19,518 bases of DNA from Flavobacteriaceae bacterium UBA4022 (lineage in GTDB: Bacteria > Bacteroidota > Bacteroidia > Flavobacteriales > Flavobacteriaceae): positions 1-19,518 of the forward strand of contig DGAU01000029.1 in NCBI GenBank assembly GCA_002384055.1, in the 5' to 3' direction. Within the stretch, counting starts at the first letter, position 1. The number at the start of each line of letters is the position of its first letter. A program made the position numbers and the translations under genes. Below are positions 1-7,135 of the stretch, one piece after another. Under the pieces are notes generated by a model. The model saw only the letters and a program-made list of their open reading frames with translations. It did not search any database and was not told the origin of the DNA.

Positions 1-616
1 TATGGTTATTGACAAACAACACCAACAACACGCCCATCACGGAGCCTCCAATGAGCGACCATTCGTAGAGCGAAACCATTTCAAAGGTAGCCACCAAAAA
101 GACTAAAGTCACAATACCAATCCCAGAGGCCAAGCCATCGATGCCGTCGATCAGATTAAACATATTGACAAACACCACCAGAACCATAACCGACAACCCA
201 TACGACATGAAATAATCTAATTCATAAACATTAAACAGCCCATGGAAAGTCATGATGCGAAACCCGGTAAAACTGATAAATACCAATGATAGGGATGCGA
301 CCACCAGCAATTTGATGGTTGGGCCAACCGTTATGGAGTCATCTATGGTGCCTAAAATAAAAATAAGAAGAGTGACCAGGACCAAAAGGAACATTGGTGT
401 TGAAAGTTCATAATTAGAGATAAGGAGCAAGAGCATAATAGCCATAACCAAACCAAACATCAGCAACAAGCCACCACCCAATGGAACGGCGTTAAAGTCC
501 ACCTTGCGCCAATCTGGGGTATCCACCAAACGCATGCGTTTGTAAAACGCATGAACAGGGCGAAACAAAATCAGGGCTAAAAGTGATGAGAAGATAACGG
601 CTATCGGTAAATCCAT
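1..616 (-). CDS. WecA/MraY-family polyprenyl-phosphate sugar-1-phosphate transferase, partial
   Basis: The reading frame starts at an ATG at 616 and runs without a stop off the left edge, so about 205 N-terminal residues are visible and the C-terminal catalytic part is missing. The protein is strongly hydrophobic with many membrane segments. It carries family landmarks: a PLGGG turn near residue 45, the Asp pair in TIDDS (about 92-93), and NLIDGIDGLA (about 154-163), the conserved cytoplasmic loop of the MraY/WecA/TagO family. These enzymes move a sugar-1-phosphate from a UDP-sugar to undecaprenyl phosphate in the inner membrane, starting O-antigen, capsule or teichoic-acid-like glycans. The full-length relative at 3236-4306 has the same landmarks, so these are paralogues. 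A TATATTTG promoter word lies 26 bp upstream and a repeat module just beyond it. The exact sugar substrate cannot be told. Because the gene is cut by the window edge, truncation is not evidence of a pseudogene. Confidence 0.85.
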   Translation of the reverse strand, partial: MDLPIAVIFSSLLALILFRPVHAFYKRMRLVDTPDWRKVDFNAVPLGGGLLLMFGLVMAIMLLLLISNYELSTPMFLLVLVTLLIFILGTIDDSITVGPTIKLLVVASLSLVFISFTGFRIMTFHGLFNVYELDYFMSYGLSVMVLVVFVNMFNLIDGIDGLASGIGIVTLVFLVATFEMVSLYEWSLIGGSVMGVLLVLFVNNH

Positions 617-641
617 ATACAAGACTTTTTAAAATTACAGT

Positions 642-649
642 CAAATATA
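642..649 (-). promoter_or_regulatory. -7 promoter box (TATATTTG) of the truncated transferase gene
   Basis: On the minus strand the word TATATTTG fits the Bacteroidota -7 consensus TAnnTTTG exactly. It lies 26 bp from the ATG at 616, giving a short leader. No TTTG or TTG is seen at the usual -33 distance. That region is instead occupied by the left arm of the repeat module (656-680), so the upstream half of this promoter is made of repeat DNA. The function is inferred from the consensus only. Confidence 0.5.
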
Positions 650-655
650 CATTCG

Positions 656-702
656 ATAACGCCTCATCCCTTAATAATTAGTGGACATTAGTGGATCCAG
701 TA
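656..702 (+). repeat. Direct repeat copy 1 (partner of 875-921)
   Basis: This 47-bp copy matches 875-921 except at 661 and 664, and 665-702 is a perfect 38-bp match. Its left arm also pairs with 701-725 as an inverted repeat (22 of 25 positions), so 656-725 could fold as one long hairpin around the 20-nt spacer 681-700. Inside the spacer, the words ATTAGTGGAC and ATTAGTGGAT lie in tandem and TGGATCCA is a palindrome. Confidence 0.85.
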
Positions 703-900
703 ATTATTAAGGGATGTGGTGTTGTTTCTTCACGAACAAGACTTAAACGAGGATTAGTTTACTCTGTTATTTTAGAAAATGGAAAAACAGTTGATGAATG
801 TTCTGTTAATAAAATTTTATCTGATTGTCATATTGTAAGAGGACTTACTAAAACATTAAAAAATGAAAAAAGAAATAACACCACATCCCTTAATAATTAG
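691..900 (+). CDS. Doubtful 69-residue ORF inside the repeat module
   Basis: This ORF begins with GTG in the first spacer copy and ends with TAG exactly at the end of the last arm, so start, stop and both ends are repeat sequence. I do not recognise the product. The middle (about residues 15-60) reads as a plausible small basic protein with two Cys and A+T-rich codons (many AAA, TTA, AGA). The flanking genes use balanced codons. It could be a remnant of a transposase or cargo gene from an A+T-rich source, or chance. Because the repeat period of 219 bp is a multiple of three, every tandem unit would carry the same start and stop. Confidence that it is expressed is low. Confidence 0.2.
   Translation: MDPVIIKGCGVVSSRTRLKRGLVYSVILENGKTVDECSVNKILSDCHIVRGLTKTLKNEKRNNTTSLNN
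701..730 (+). repeat. Left terminal inverted repeat of the 199-bp segment
   Basis: It begins TAATTATTAAGGGATGTGGT and pairs with 870-899 over 30 positions with one mismatch (position 724). Confidence 0.8.
870..899 (-). repeat. Right terminal inverted repeat of the 199-bp segment
   Basis: It is the reverse complement of 701-730 with one mismatch. It overlaps the left part of direct repeat copy 2 (875-921), which ends in the second copy of the 22-bp spacer, 15 bp from the stop codon of the neighbouring minus-strand gene. Confidence 0.8.
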
Positions 901-935
901 TGGACATTAGTGGATCCAGTATTTTTTTGGTGGGC

Positions 936-2384
936 TTACAGCACCTTAAAGTGTTGTAAATTAAGGGCTACCACTTTAATCCTGCGGTCTTCCGTATCAG
1001 CGTGAAACAAAAAATATTCACTGCGATATTTTGGGCTTTCGTTGAACAGGGCACCGATTTTATCATTGAGGCTTTTAATCAAACGTTCGCGTTTTTTGAT
1101 CCGTACCGCACTGGAGTCAATAGCATCACTGACCAGATCTTCAATGGCCGGCAGACTCATTTTCCCTTCCAGGGCTAAGGTAATTAATAGATCACGTTCC
1201 GGTTCACTAAACACTACGATGCGCTTGCCTTTATAGATAAATAGGGCCTGCTTGATGCGGATCACCAAACGACCTTCAGAGCGCAATTGAGTTACCAGTA
1301 CAAGCACAAGGGCAATAAAAAGGATCAAGGCCAATAAGCTTATTATGGTGGAATAGAAAGTATTAATATCCTCCTGGTAAAAGCTATCTTCGTAAATCAA
1401 ATGATCGGCCAGTGTCGCCTCACTGACTGCTACAATATTAAATCGATCAGCAGAATCACAATAAGAAATCAAAAGATTTCCGGAAGCGCTGTAACCTATG
1501 AGATCAGATTTTGCAGAAGAATATTGGAGTTTTTGTTCTTTATAAATACGTAAAATATTGTTGACAAAATCCAAACATACTAAACCTTCATGTGATTGAT
1601 AATAATACTTGCCTTGGCTCTGAAAGCCAATGTTATTTTGCAGCTCAGGAATGCCTTTGTCACCTGCGAGTGGCACTGGCGTTAATCCACCTAAGTAATG
1701 CCATGTCCAGGTCTTTAAGTCTAAGCGATAAGCGGCGTTTTTACCCCATTGCGTAGCCTTATCCTCTTCGCTAGCATCGGTGTTGGCTGAGGAAGATATA
1801 TAAAACGACTCTCCGACAATCAGACCCTGGTAAATGTGATTAAAACCCAATGCAGGTATTGAACCCTGGGTTTTCTGCAAATACCACTCGCGCGCTTCAA
1901 AATCATAACGGGTGACAAAATTCTTGGAACTAAACAGACCATTGCCACCAAACAAATACAGCGAGCCCTGATACACAAAAGGAGTACCGCGGTACTGATT
2001 TTGGTGTAAAAAGGAGCGATCGATGCGATCAAAGTTTTGGCCATCGTAAGCCAAGACAACACCACCGCCGCCATGGACCAGGTATAAAGTATTGTCCAGA
2101 ATATACTCATGATAAAAATCCGCTAATGGAGCATTCAGGCGCAAAGCACCAGGCACCAGCCCAATACTACCTTCGGGATAGCGCACAAAAGTGGAATCCG
2201 TTACAGCCATGATGAAACCCGAGTTATTAGGCAGCTCAATGACGCCAGTTGTTCCATTTTGGCAGTTTGACTGATATGGCGTCAAATCAGTTTGTCCCAA
2301 AACAGACAAAGGACACGCCAAAAACACGAGCAATGCGGCATAGCCAAAAAAAGAAGTATCAGTAGAAAAACGCATGATCTGCAT
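936..2384 (-). CDS. Membrane-anchored Kelch-like propeller protein with cytoplasmic winged-helix-like tail
   Basis: This 482-residue protein appears to be a transmembrane sensor. An N-terminal signal or anchor segment covers about residues 10-30; the ATG at 2375 (residue 4) is an equally good start. Residues about 35-335 look like an exported beta-propeller, with Kelch-like stretches containing YLFGGNG (143-149) then a YDF..REWYLQ strand pair, and a second ending in TWTWHYLGGL (225-234). One strong membrane helix covers about 344-366. The basic, helical tail (367-482) has a pattern reminiscent of a winged helix-turn-helix: ERDLLITLALEGKMSLPAIE, then an RIKKRERLIKSLN segment. This layout, propeller outside and small DNA-binding-like domain inside, resembles one-component membrane regulators of Bacteroidota, but the DNA-binding role is inference. 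It lies in line with surface-polysaccharide genes on both sides. An inverted repeat at 2423-2447 sits upstream. Confidence 0.7.
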   Translation of the reverse strand: MQIMRFSTDTSFFGYAALLVFLACPLSVLGQTDLTPYQSNCQNGTTGVIELPNNSGFIMAVTDSTFVRYPEGSIGLVPGALRLNAPLADFYHEYILDNTLYLVHGGGGVVLAYDGQNFDRIDRSFLHQNQYRGTPFVYQGSLYLFGGNGLFSSKNFVTRYDFEAREWYLQKTQGSIPALGFNHIYQGLIVGESFYISSSANTDASEEDKATQWGKNAAYRLDLKTWTWHYLGGLTPVPLAGDKGIPELQNNIGFQSQGKYYYQSHEGLVCLDFVNNILRIYKEQKLQYSSAKSDLIGYSASGNLLISYCDSADRFNIVAVSEATLADHLIYEDSFYQEDINTFYSTIISLLALILFIALVLVLVTQLRSEGRLVIRIKQALFIYKGKRIVVFSEPERDLLITLALEGKMSLPAIEDLVSDAIDSSAVRIKKRERLIKSLNDKIGALFNESPKYRSEYFLFHADTEDRRIKVVALNLQHFKVL

Positions 2385-2422
2385 GAAATATCGGTTAAGG
2401 TGCCGCCTGAATTCCGTCTCGC

Positions 2423-2447
2423 GCCAAACAATCAGATTGTTTTTGGC
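2423..2447. repeat. Inverted repeat upstream of the propeller gene
   Basis: Arms GCCAAACAATC (2423-2433) and GATTGTTTTTGGC (2435-2447) are reverse complements apart from two extra T, with a single central base. It lies in the 186-bp gap between the DUF3575 gene (ends 2571) and the propeller gene (starts 2384). It could be an operator dyad for the latter or part of a transcription end for the former. The one-base centre argues more for a protein-binding dyad than a terminator. I see no TAnnTTTG box or other gene in this gap. Confidence 0.45.
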
Positions 2448-2570
2448 TTTGGACTCAGGAGGATCAAATTCAGCACAATATAAGCAACATAATTGACCTA
2501 GCTACCCCACTGAAGTAGGATAAAATGACCTTCAGATCAAAAGCCCTGGAAGCCTGCATCAGTGACCCTA

Positions 2571-3236
2571 TTAATGGGCACGAGGATACAACTGATAGAC
2601 CAGCATCAGACCGCCGCGGTAGAGCGCCCATTCACCACTGCGGTTAAAAACCCGCGGATCTCCAGGGGATACATCAACCCGCATAAAACCTTGATAACCT
2701 TTATAATTGGATTGCACCAGCCCACCGCCGACAAAAGCCTCGAGCGCCCAACGCGCGTTGAGTCGGTGTTTGTATCCTGTGGTCAATCCATAAAACCCCG
2801 CGCGCCCAGACTGGAAAGAACCAGGAAGATCGCTATAGGTGTCAGGATCTTGGTATTGGTCGTAAATGACCAAAGCATTGGTTTTTTGGATGGTAAACAT
2901 ACCGTAACCCACATGAACACCACCAAACCATCCCGTCTGGTCGCTGTTCTGATAACGGCGCAGCGCTACAAAAGTCTCGTTGATGTGGTAAGGATCTCGA
3001 TCGGCCCCTACACTATCCCAGAAACTACCCAAAGCATCCATCTGTGCCGTATAATGCGGCGCAATATGCAACTCAATACCAAAGTTAGGGACAGCCACCA
3101 AAGCCGTAGCCCCGTTAAACTTAACTTCTGCTTGCCCCCATAATGGACTCGAAAATAAAAGCGCAAAGCATATACGCAACCCAAATAATCGCAATACCCC
3201 GCGAGGAATCTTTAAAATATTTGCCCCCATAAGCAT
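2571..3236 (-). CDS. DUF3575-type outer-membrane beta-barrel protein
   Basis: The 221-residue product has a signal peptide ending near SSPLWGQ. The remainder resembles DUF3575 proteins, small predicted outer-membrane barrels common in Bacteroidota. It opens with KFNGATALVAVPNFGIELHI, carries amphipathic strands with a glycine- and aromatic-rich GWFGGVHVGYG segment, and closes with a WALYRGGLMLVYQLYP-like last strand. The frame is open further upstream to 3362, but that part overlaps the preceding gene. The ATG at 3236 is chosen because it shares one base with the TGA of the upstream transferase gene (TGATG), a typical translational coupling. A second ATG at 3230 is possible. Coupling suggests a function tied to the glycan made by that transferase. 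The specific role is unknown. Confidence 0.75.
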   Translation of the reverse strand: MLMGANILKIPRGVLRLFGLRICFALLFSSPLWGQAEVKFNGATALVAVPNFGIELHIAPHYTAQMDALGSFWDSVGADRDPYHINETFVALRRYQNSDQTGWFGGVHVGYGMFTIQKTNALVIYDQYQDPDTYSDLPGSFQSGRAGFYGLTTGYKHRLNARWALEAFVGGGLVQSNYKGYQGFMRVDVSPGDPRVFNRSGEWALYRGGLMLVYQLYPRAH

Positions 3237-4306
3237 CAGAAATAAGCTTTTTTGAGACGATAAACCAAGATCGGTCCCAGATACAGCCCCAAGGCCACTG
3301 CTAAAGTGGCCAAGAAATGATAATGTAACGGCAAGAAGTCTAACCAATAGGTAAACAGCCACAAGGCCACGGTCAACTCCATAACAATAAAGGTCGTTTG
3401 GTTGTGTGTGAGGCCCATGTCAAGATAGCAGTGATGGATGTGGTTCTTGTCGGGCGAAAATGGCCCAAGACCTTTGCTGAGGCGCACCACCACCACACGT
3501 AGGGTGTCGATAAGCGGTAAGGCTGCCAATGATAATAACAAAACGATCGGATGATTGAAGTTAAAGGACACCTCATTTTGGAGATGGAAATTCTCCAACA
3601 CAAAATACCCCGCGATTAGTCCCAGGACCAATGATCCCGAATCGCCCATAAATAGTTTGCGCTTGTGATACATATTGTAATACAAAAAAGGCAAAAGGGC
3701 CCCTAAGGTGGCTATTGCCAGGATCATTAAAAAAGGATGGTCCAACATATAGCCTTGCAACAACATAAAAGCGGATAAAAGAACAAGATAAGACCCCGCA
3801 TAACCGTCGATACCGTCTAACAAATTGACCGCATTTACAAGCCCCACAATAATCAAAAAGGTTAACCCATAACCCAGTGCTTGGGGTAATTCATGAATCC
3901 CAAAAAGACCATTGAGGTCGATAATTGCGAGGTCCAAAAGCCCCATCATGGCAATAGCTGATATAGATTGCAGCAGCAACTTTTCATAAGATTTGAGCGC
4001 GGCAAGGTCATCCCAAATCCCGAGCATAAATACAAGAAGGACCGGAAAGATGAGCCCATAAAGTTCATTGACATCAATGACGTTCTTTAAAGCTATAGAC
4101 CCCAAGATAGCCCCCATAATAAAGCCAAAAACAATCCCTATGCCGCCAAAGGTAGAAACAAATTTACCATGCACCGTGCGCTTATTACTGGCCTTAAAAA
4201 ATTTCTTCTTATAACTTATTTTAATGATGAGCGGATAGACCGAAAACCCCACAGCCAATGAAACGATTAGGGTCATAACCAAACTAAAGAGGAGTGTTGG
4301 TGTCAT
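3236..4306 (-). CDS. WecA-type undecaprenyl-phosphate sugar-1-phosphate transferase
   Basis: This complete 356-residue integral membrane enzyme has about eleven hydrophobic segments. It attaches a sugar-1-phosphate, in WecA-type members GlcNAc-1-P from UDP-GlcNAc, to undecaprenyl phosphate at the cytoplasmic face, the first step of a surface glycan. Visible family motifs are GIWDD (Asp 99 and 100, Mg/substrate site), NLLDGIDGYAG (161-171), FMGDSGS (219-225), and PDKNHIHH (285-292). The last is the His-rich loop found in the WecA/TagO branch but not in MraY, so a murein role is unlikely. The length is typical. The start lies 30 bp after the cysN stop, so the gene probably continues the sulfate-activation operon, and its stop overlaps the start of the DUF3575 gene. 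The sugar is not determinable from sequence. Confidence 0.88.
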   Translation of the reverse strand: MTPTLLFSLVMTLIVSLAVGFSVYPLIIKISYKKKFFKASNKRTVHGKFVSTFGGIGIVFGFIMGAILGSIALKNVIDVNELYGLIFPVLLVFMLGIWDDLAALKSYEKLLLQSISAIAMMGLLDLAIIDLNGLFGIHELPQALGYGLTFLIIVGLVNAVNLLDGIDGYAGSYLVLLSAFMLLQGYMLDHPFLMILAIATLGALLPFLYYNMYHKRKLFMGDSGSLVLGLIAGYFVLENFHLQNEVSFNFNHPIVLLLSLAALPLIDTLRVVVVRLSKGLGPFSPDKNHIHHCYLDMGLTHNQTTFIVMELTVALWLFTYWLDFLPLHYHFLATLAVALGLYLGPILVYRLKKAYF

Positions 4307-4336
4307 AAAATAATAAATGATATATTCATTTTTCTG

Positions 4337-5593
4337 TTATAAAATCATGCCTGAGGCAACGGTGTTGTGCGTGGTGTCATCTACCAAGACAAAGCTTCCG
4401 GTTTGTCGGTTATCGCGATAGCCGTCAACCATCAGTGGTCGCGTGGTGCGGATACTGACCCGTGCGATGGTGTTCATGGCCAGATCTTGTGATGCCTCTT
4501 CACGATTAAGGGTGTTGACATCAATACGGTACACGACCTCCTTGATCATGGCCTTCTGGGCATTGCTGCAATGCAAAATACTGTATTTGGCTCTGGGACG
4601 GGCCGGCGCACTATCCAACCAACACAACATGGCATCAAATTCTTGTGTGGTTCGTGGTTGGTTGTTGGCCTTTACGATCATGTCACCGCGCGACACATCG
4701 ATATCGTCGGTTAGGGTTATGGCCACAGACATTGGGGCAAAGGCCTGTGCGACTGCTTCAGAACCACGCTCAATGGTTTTGATCTGTGACGTAAAACCAG
4801 AGGGCAAGACCACCACATCATCACCAGGGCGGAAAATACCACTGGCAATACGCCCGGCATAGCCCCGGTAATCAATAAATCCTTCGCGTTGCGGACGTAA
4901 AACCGTTTGCACTGGAAAACGTGCATCGATCTTGTTATAATCGCTGCTGATGTGCAGATGCTCGAGTACATGAAGCAAGGGCGCACCTTGATACCAAGGC
5001 ATGTTATCACTGCGGTGCACAACATTGTCCCCGTTGAGGGCACTAATTGGGATAAAGCGGATGTCTTTGGTCAAGAGTTTCGACGCCACTTCCTCAAACT
5101 GGCGAATCACCTCTTGATAGTGAGCTTCTTGATGATCCACCAAATCCATTTTGTTGACACAAACAATTAAATGCGGAATCTGTAATAACGAGGCAATAAA
5201 AGCATGGCGCTTGGTTTGCTCAATCACACCGTGACGCGCGTCGACCAAAATCAGTGCGGCATTGGCCGTTGATGCGCCAGTCACCATATTGCGGGTGTAT
5301 TGTATATGGCCAGGTGTGTCGGCAATAATAAATTTGCGCTTGGGCGTTGTGAAATAACGATAAGCCACATCAATAGTAATGCCCTGCTCCCGCTCATCGC
5401 GCAAACCATCTGTAAACAGAGCCAAGTCGACCCCTTTGTGACCTTTGCGCTTGCTGGTCGAAGCAACCGCCTCGAGTTGGTCTTCAAAAATCGACTTAGA
5501 ATCATACAACAAACGCCCAATCAAGGTGCTTTTGCCATCGTCTACGCTCCCTGCTGTAGTAAATCTCAGTAGTTGATTAGTATCTATTTCCAT
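4337..5593 (-). CDS. cysN: Sulfate adenylyltransferase subunit 1 (GTPase CysN)
   Basis: This 418-residue protein is the regulatory GTPase subunit of ATP sulfurylase, which couples GTP hydrolysis to formation of adenosine 5'-phosphosulfate in the cytoplasm. The EF-Tu-like G domain is complete: P-loop GSVDDGKST (15-23), DEREQGITID switch region (66-75), DTPGH (92-96) and NKMD (147-150). It is followed by two beta-barrel domains to about residue 418. There is no fused APS kinase domain at the end, which agrees with a separate cysC in the same operon. It lies 27 bp downstream of its partner cysD. The start MEIDTNQLLRF is the only sensible one before the P-loop. Confidence 0.95.
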   Translation of the reverse strand: MEIDTNQLLRFTTAGSVDDGKSTLIGRLLYDSKSIFEDQLEAVASTSKRKGHKGVDLALFTDGLRDEREQGITIDVAYRYFTTPKRKFIIADTPGHIQYTRNMVTGASTANAALILVDARHGVIEQTKRHAFIASLLQIPHLIVCVNKMDLVDHQEAHYQEVIRQFEEVASKLLTKDIRFIPISALNGDNVVHRSDNMPWYQGAPLLHVLEHLHISSDYNKIDARFPVQTVLRPQREGFIDYRGYAGRIASGIFRPGDDVVVLPSGFTSQIKTIERGSEAVAQAFAPMSVAITLTDDIDVSRGDMIVKANNQPRTTQEFDAMLCWLDSAPARPRAKYSILHCSNAQKAMIKEVVYRIDVNTLNREEASQDLAMNTIARVSIRTTRPLMVDGYRDNRQTGSFVLVDDTTHNTVASGMIL

Positions 5594-5620
5594 GGGTGTA
5601 TATGCTCTGCTTTTGAATGA

Positions 5621-6526
5621 TTAAAAGTAACCTTGACGTTTGCGATCTTCCATGGCCGTTTCGCTGCGCTTATCGTCGCTACGGTTGCCCCGCTCGGTTT
5701 GTTTCATCGCCGCAACTTCGGCCACTATTTTTTCTAAAGTATCAGCGTCGGACTCAATACCTCCTGTGATGGTGATATCGCCAAGGGTCCTAAAGCGGAT
5801 CCGCTTAGTCGCAACGCTCTCGCTTGGCTCTAATACCAAATGTTCTGACATGGGAATCCACGAATCACTGCGCCAGACGACCTCTCGATCGTGGGCCAAG
5901 TATAGCGATGGGATCGCAATATGCTCACGCAAAATATAATTCCAAACGTCCATCTCGGTCCAGTTACTGATCGGAAAGGCACGAAAATGCTCTCCTTCAA
6001 AATGACGGCCATTGAGCAGATTCCATAATTCAGGACGTTGGTTTTTGGGATCCCACTGACCAAAGTCATCACGGTGCGAAAAAAATCGTTCTTTGGCACG
6101 GGCCTTTTCTTCGTCGCGGCGCCCCCCACCAATGGCACAATCTACTTTATTGCTTTCAATGGCATCCAAAAGTGTTGTGATCTGCAAAGCATTGCGTGTG
6201 GCATTCTTACCGCGCTCTTCGGCCACGCGACCTGTATCGATCGATGCCTGAACTGAGCCTACAATAAGCGACACCCCTAAGTCATCAATGAGACGGTCCC
6301 TAAAATCTATGGTTTCTGGAAAATTGTGCCCGGTATCCACGTGCATCAAGGCAAATGGAATTTTGGCCGGATGAAAGGCTTTTTGAGCCAAATGCGTCAC
6401 CACGATCGAGTCTTTTCCCCCAGAAAATAAAATCACGGGGTTTTCAAATTGCGCCCAAACTTCACGCAAAATATAAATCGCTTCAGATTCTAGTTCATCG
6501 AGGTAATTCAAATAATATTTACTCAT
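5621..6526 (-). CDS. cysD: Sulfate adenylyltransferase subunit 2 (CysD)
   Basis: The 301-residue catalytic subunit of ATP sulfurylase makes APS from ATP and sulfate together with CysN. The PP-loop SGGKDS sits at 35-40. The family's HVDTGHNFPET stretch (about 62-72), the GGRRDEEKARAKER segment and the typical C-terminal end (ME..KRQGYF) are all present, so the gene is full length. It starts 15 bp after cysC and is followed by cysN after 27 bp, consistent with one transcript making the CysDN complex. Confidence 0.95.
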   Translation of the reverse strand: MSKYYLNYLDELESEAIYILREVWAQFENPVILFSGGKDSIVVTHLAQKAFHPAKIPFALMHVDTGHNFPETIDFRDRLIDDLGVSLIVGSVQASIDTGRVAEERGKNATRNALQITTLLDAIESNKVDCAIGGGRRDEEKARAKERFFSHRDDFGQWDPKNQRPELWNLLNGRHFEGEHFRAFPISNWTEMDVWNYILREHIAIPSLYLAHDREVVWRSDSWIPMSEHLVLEPSESVATKRIRFRTLGDITITGGIESDADTLEKIVAEVAAMKQTERGNRSDDKRSETAMEDRKRQGYF

Positions 6527-6541
6527 TGCGCTCTATTGATA

Positions 6542-7135
6542 TCAATCGTTTTTTATTTTTTCTGCCACATAAGCCCATAAAAGGTCTGCAGATTCTTCTA
6601 TACGCGTAACACTGGTATCGATACGCAAATCCGCCTTTATGGGCGACTCGTATGGCGCATTAACTCCAGTAAAATCTTTTATTTGTCCGGCGCGGGCTTT
6701 GGCATACAGGCCTTTTACATCGCGCGCCTCGCAAACCGCTAACGGCGTGTCGACAAAAACTTCTACAAAATGTGCCGACCCCACAATATCCTTAATGGCC
6801 TTGCGATCCTGAAGATACGGCGATACAAACGCAGACAACACCACCAGACCCGCGTCACACATTAAATTGGCCACATGGCCTATACGGCGGATGTTTTCGC
6901 TACGGTCCTCTGGTGCAAAGCCCAAATCGCCATTAAGGCCCAAGCGCACATTGTCCCCGTCTAGGGTATAAGTATGGATGCCTTGATGATGCAAACGTTG
7001 CTCTAGGGCATTGGCCAATGTCGATTTTCCTGAACCCGACAAGCCCGTGAACCAAATCACCAGACCCGTATGGCCTTTGTGCTGTGCACGCGCCAAACGG
7101 TCTAAAGAAAAGTCATGTCGGACAATGTTTTTCAT
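6542..7135 (-). CDS. cysC: Adenylyl-sulfate kinase (APS kinase, CysC)
   Basis: This 197-residue cytoplasmic kinase phosphorylates APS at the 3' position to give PAPS, the sulfate donor for sulfotransferases and for PAPS reductase. Visible motifs are the P-loop GLSGSGKS (31-38), LDGDNVR (58-64), LGFAPEDRSENIRR (71-84), the SAFVSPY segment (101-107), and KGLYAKARAG with F.G...PYE.P in the C-terminal half. The length is that of a stand-alone enzyme. Its ATG overlaps the TGA of the DUF2061 gene (ATGA), showing translational coupling. In many reductive sulfate assimilation operons this gene is absent or sits with cysH, but no reductase gene is visible here. Confidence 0.95.
   Translation of the reverse strand: MKNIVRHDFSLDRLARAQHKGHTGLVIWFTGLSGSGKSTLANALEQRLHHQGIHTYTLDGDNVRLGLNGDLGFAPEDRSENIRRIGHVANLMCDAGLVVLSAFVSPYLQDRKAIKDIVGSAHFVEVFVDTPLAVCEARDVKGLYAKARAGQIKDFTGVNAPYESPIKADLRIDTSVTRIEESADLLWAYVAEKIKND

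Larger units (their letters stand above)
656..921. mobile_element. MITE-like or invertible repeat module filling the intergenic gap
   Basis: This module fills most of the 319-bp gap between the two flanking minus-strand genes. One arm of about 25 bp, beginning TAATTATTAAGGGATG, occurs three times: minus strand 680-656, plus strand 701-725, minus strand 899-875. The outer pair 701-730 and 870-899 forms inverted ends with a single mismatch around an A+T-rich 139-bp interior. A 22-bp spacer (GTGGACATTAGTGGATCCAG plus TA) follows the arm at 681-702 and again at 900-921. As direct repeats, 656-702 and 875-921 agree at 45 of 47 positions with a 219-bp period. No transposase motif is visible. Possible readings are a non-autonomous transposon with a long target duplication, a partly deleted tandem of two insertion-sequence ends, or a site-specifically invertible segment. 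I cannot assign a family. Confidence 0.6.

Noticed and set aside
656..921. Integron attC site with gene cassette (long imperfect palindrome next to a short ORF)
   Set aside because: The palindrome ends do not show the GTTRRRY / RYYYAAC core pairs, no integrase is visible, and the repeats are nearly identical rather than variable.
656..921. CRISPR array
   Set aside because: There are only two direct copies, separated by far more than a spacer length, and the inverted third copy is inconsistent with an array.
2562..3143. 193-codon plus-strand open frame
   Set aside because: It lies antisense to the DUF3575 gene, which has a signal peptide and family features; the antisense product has none.
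3237..3362. Longer N-terminus of the DUF3575 protein starting at 3362
   Set aside because: It would overlap the WecA-type gene by 127 bp and bury the signal peptide; the TGATG junction at 3236 explains the start.
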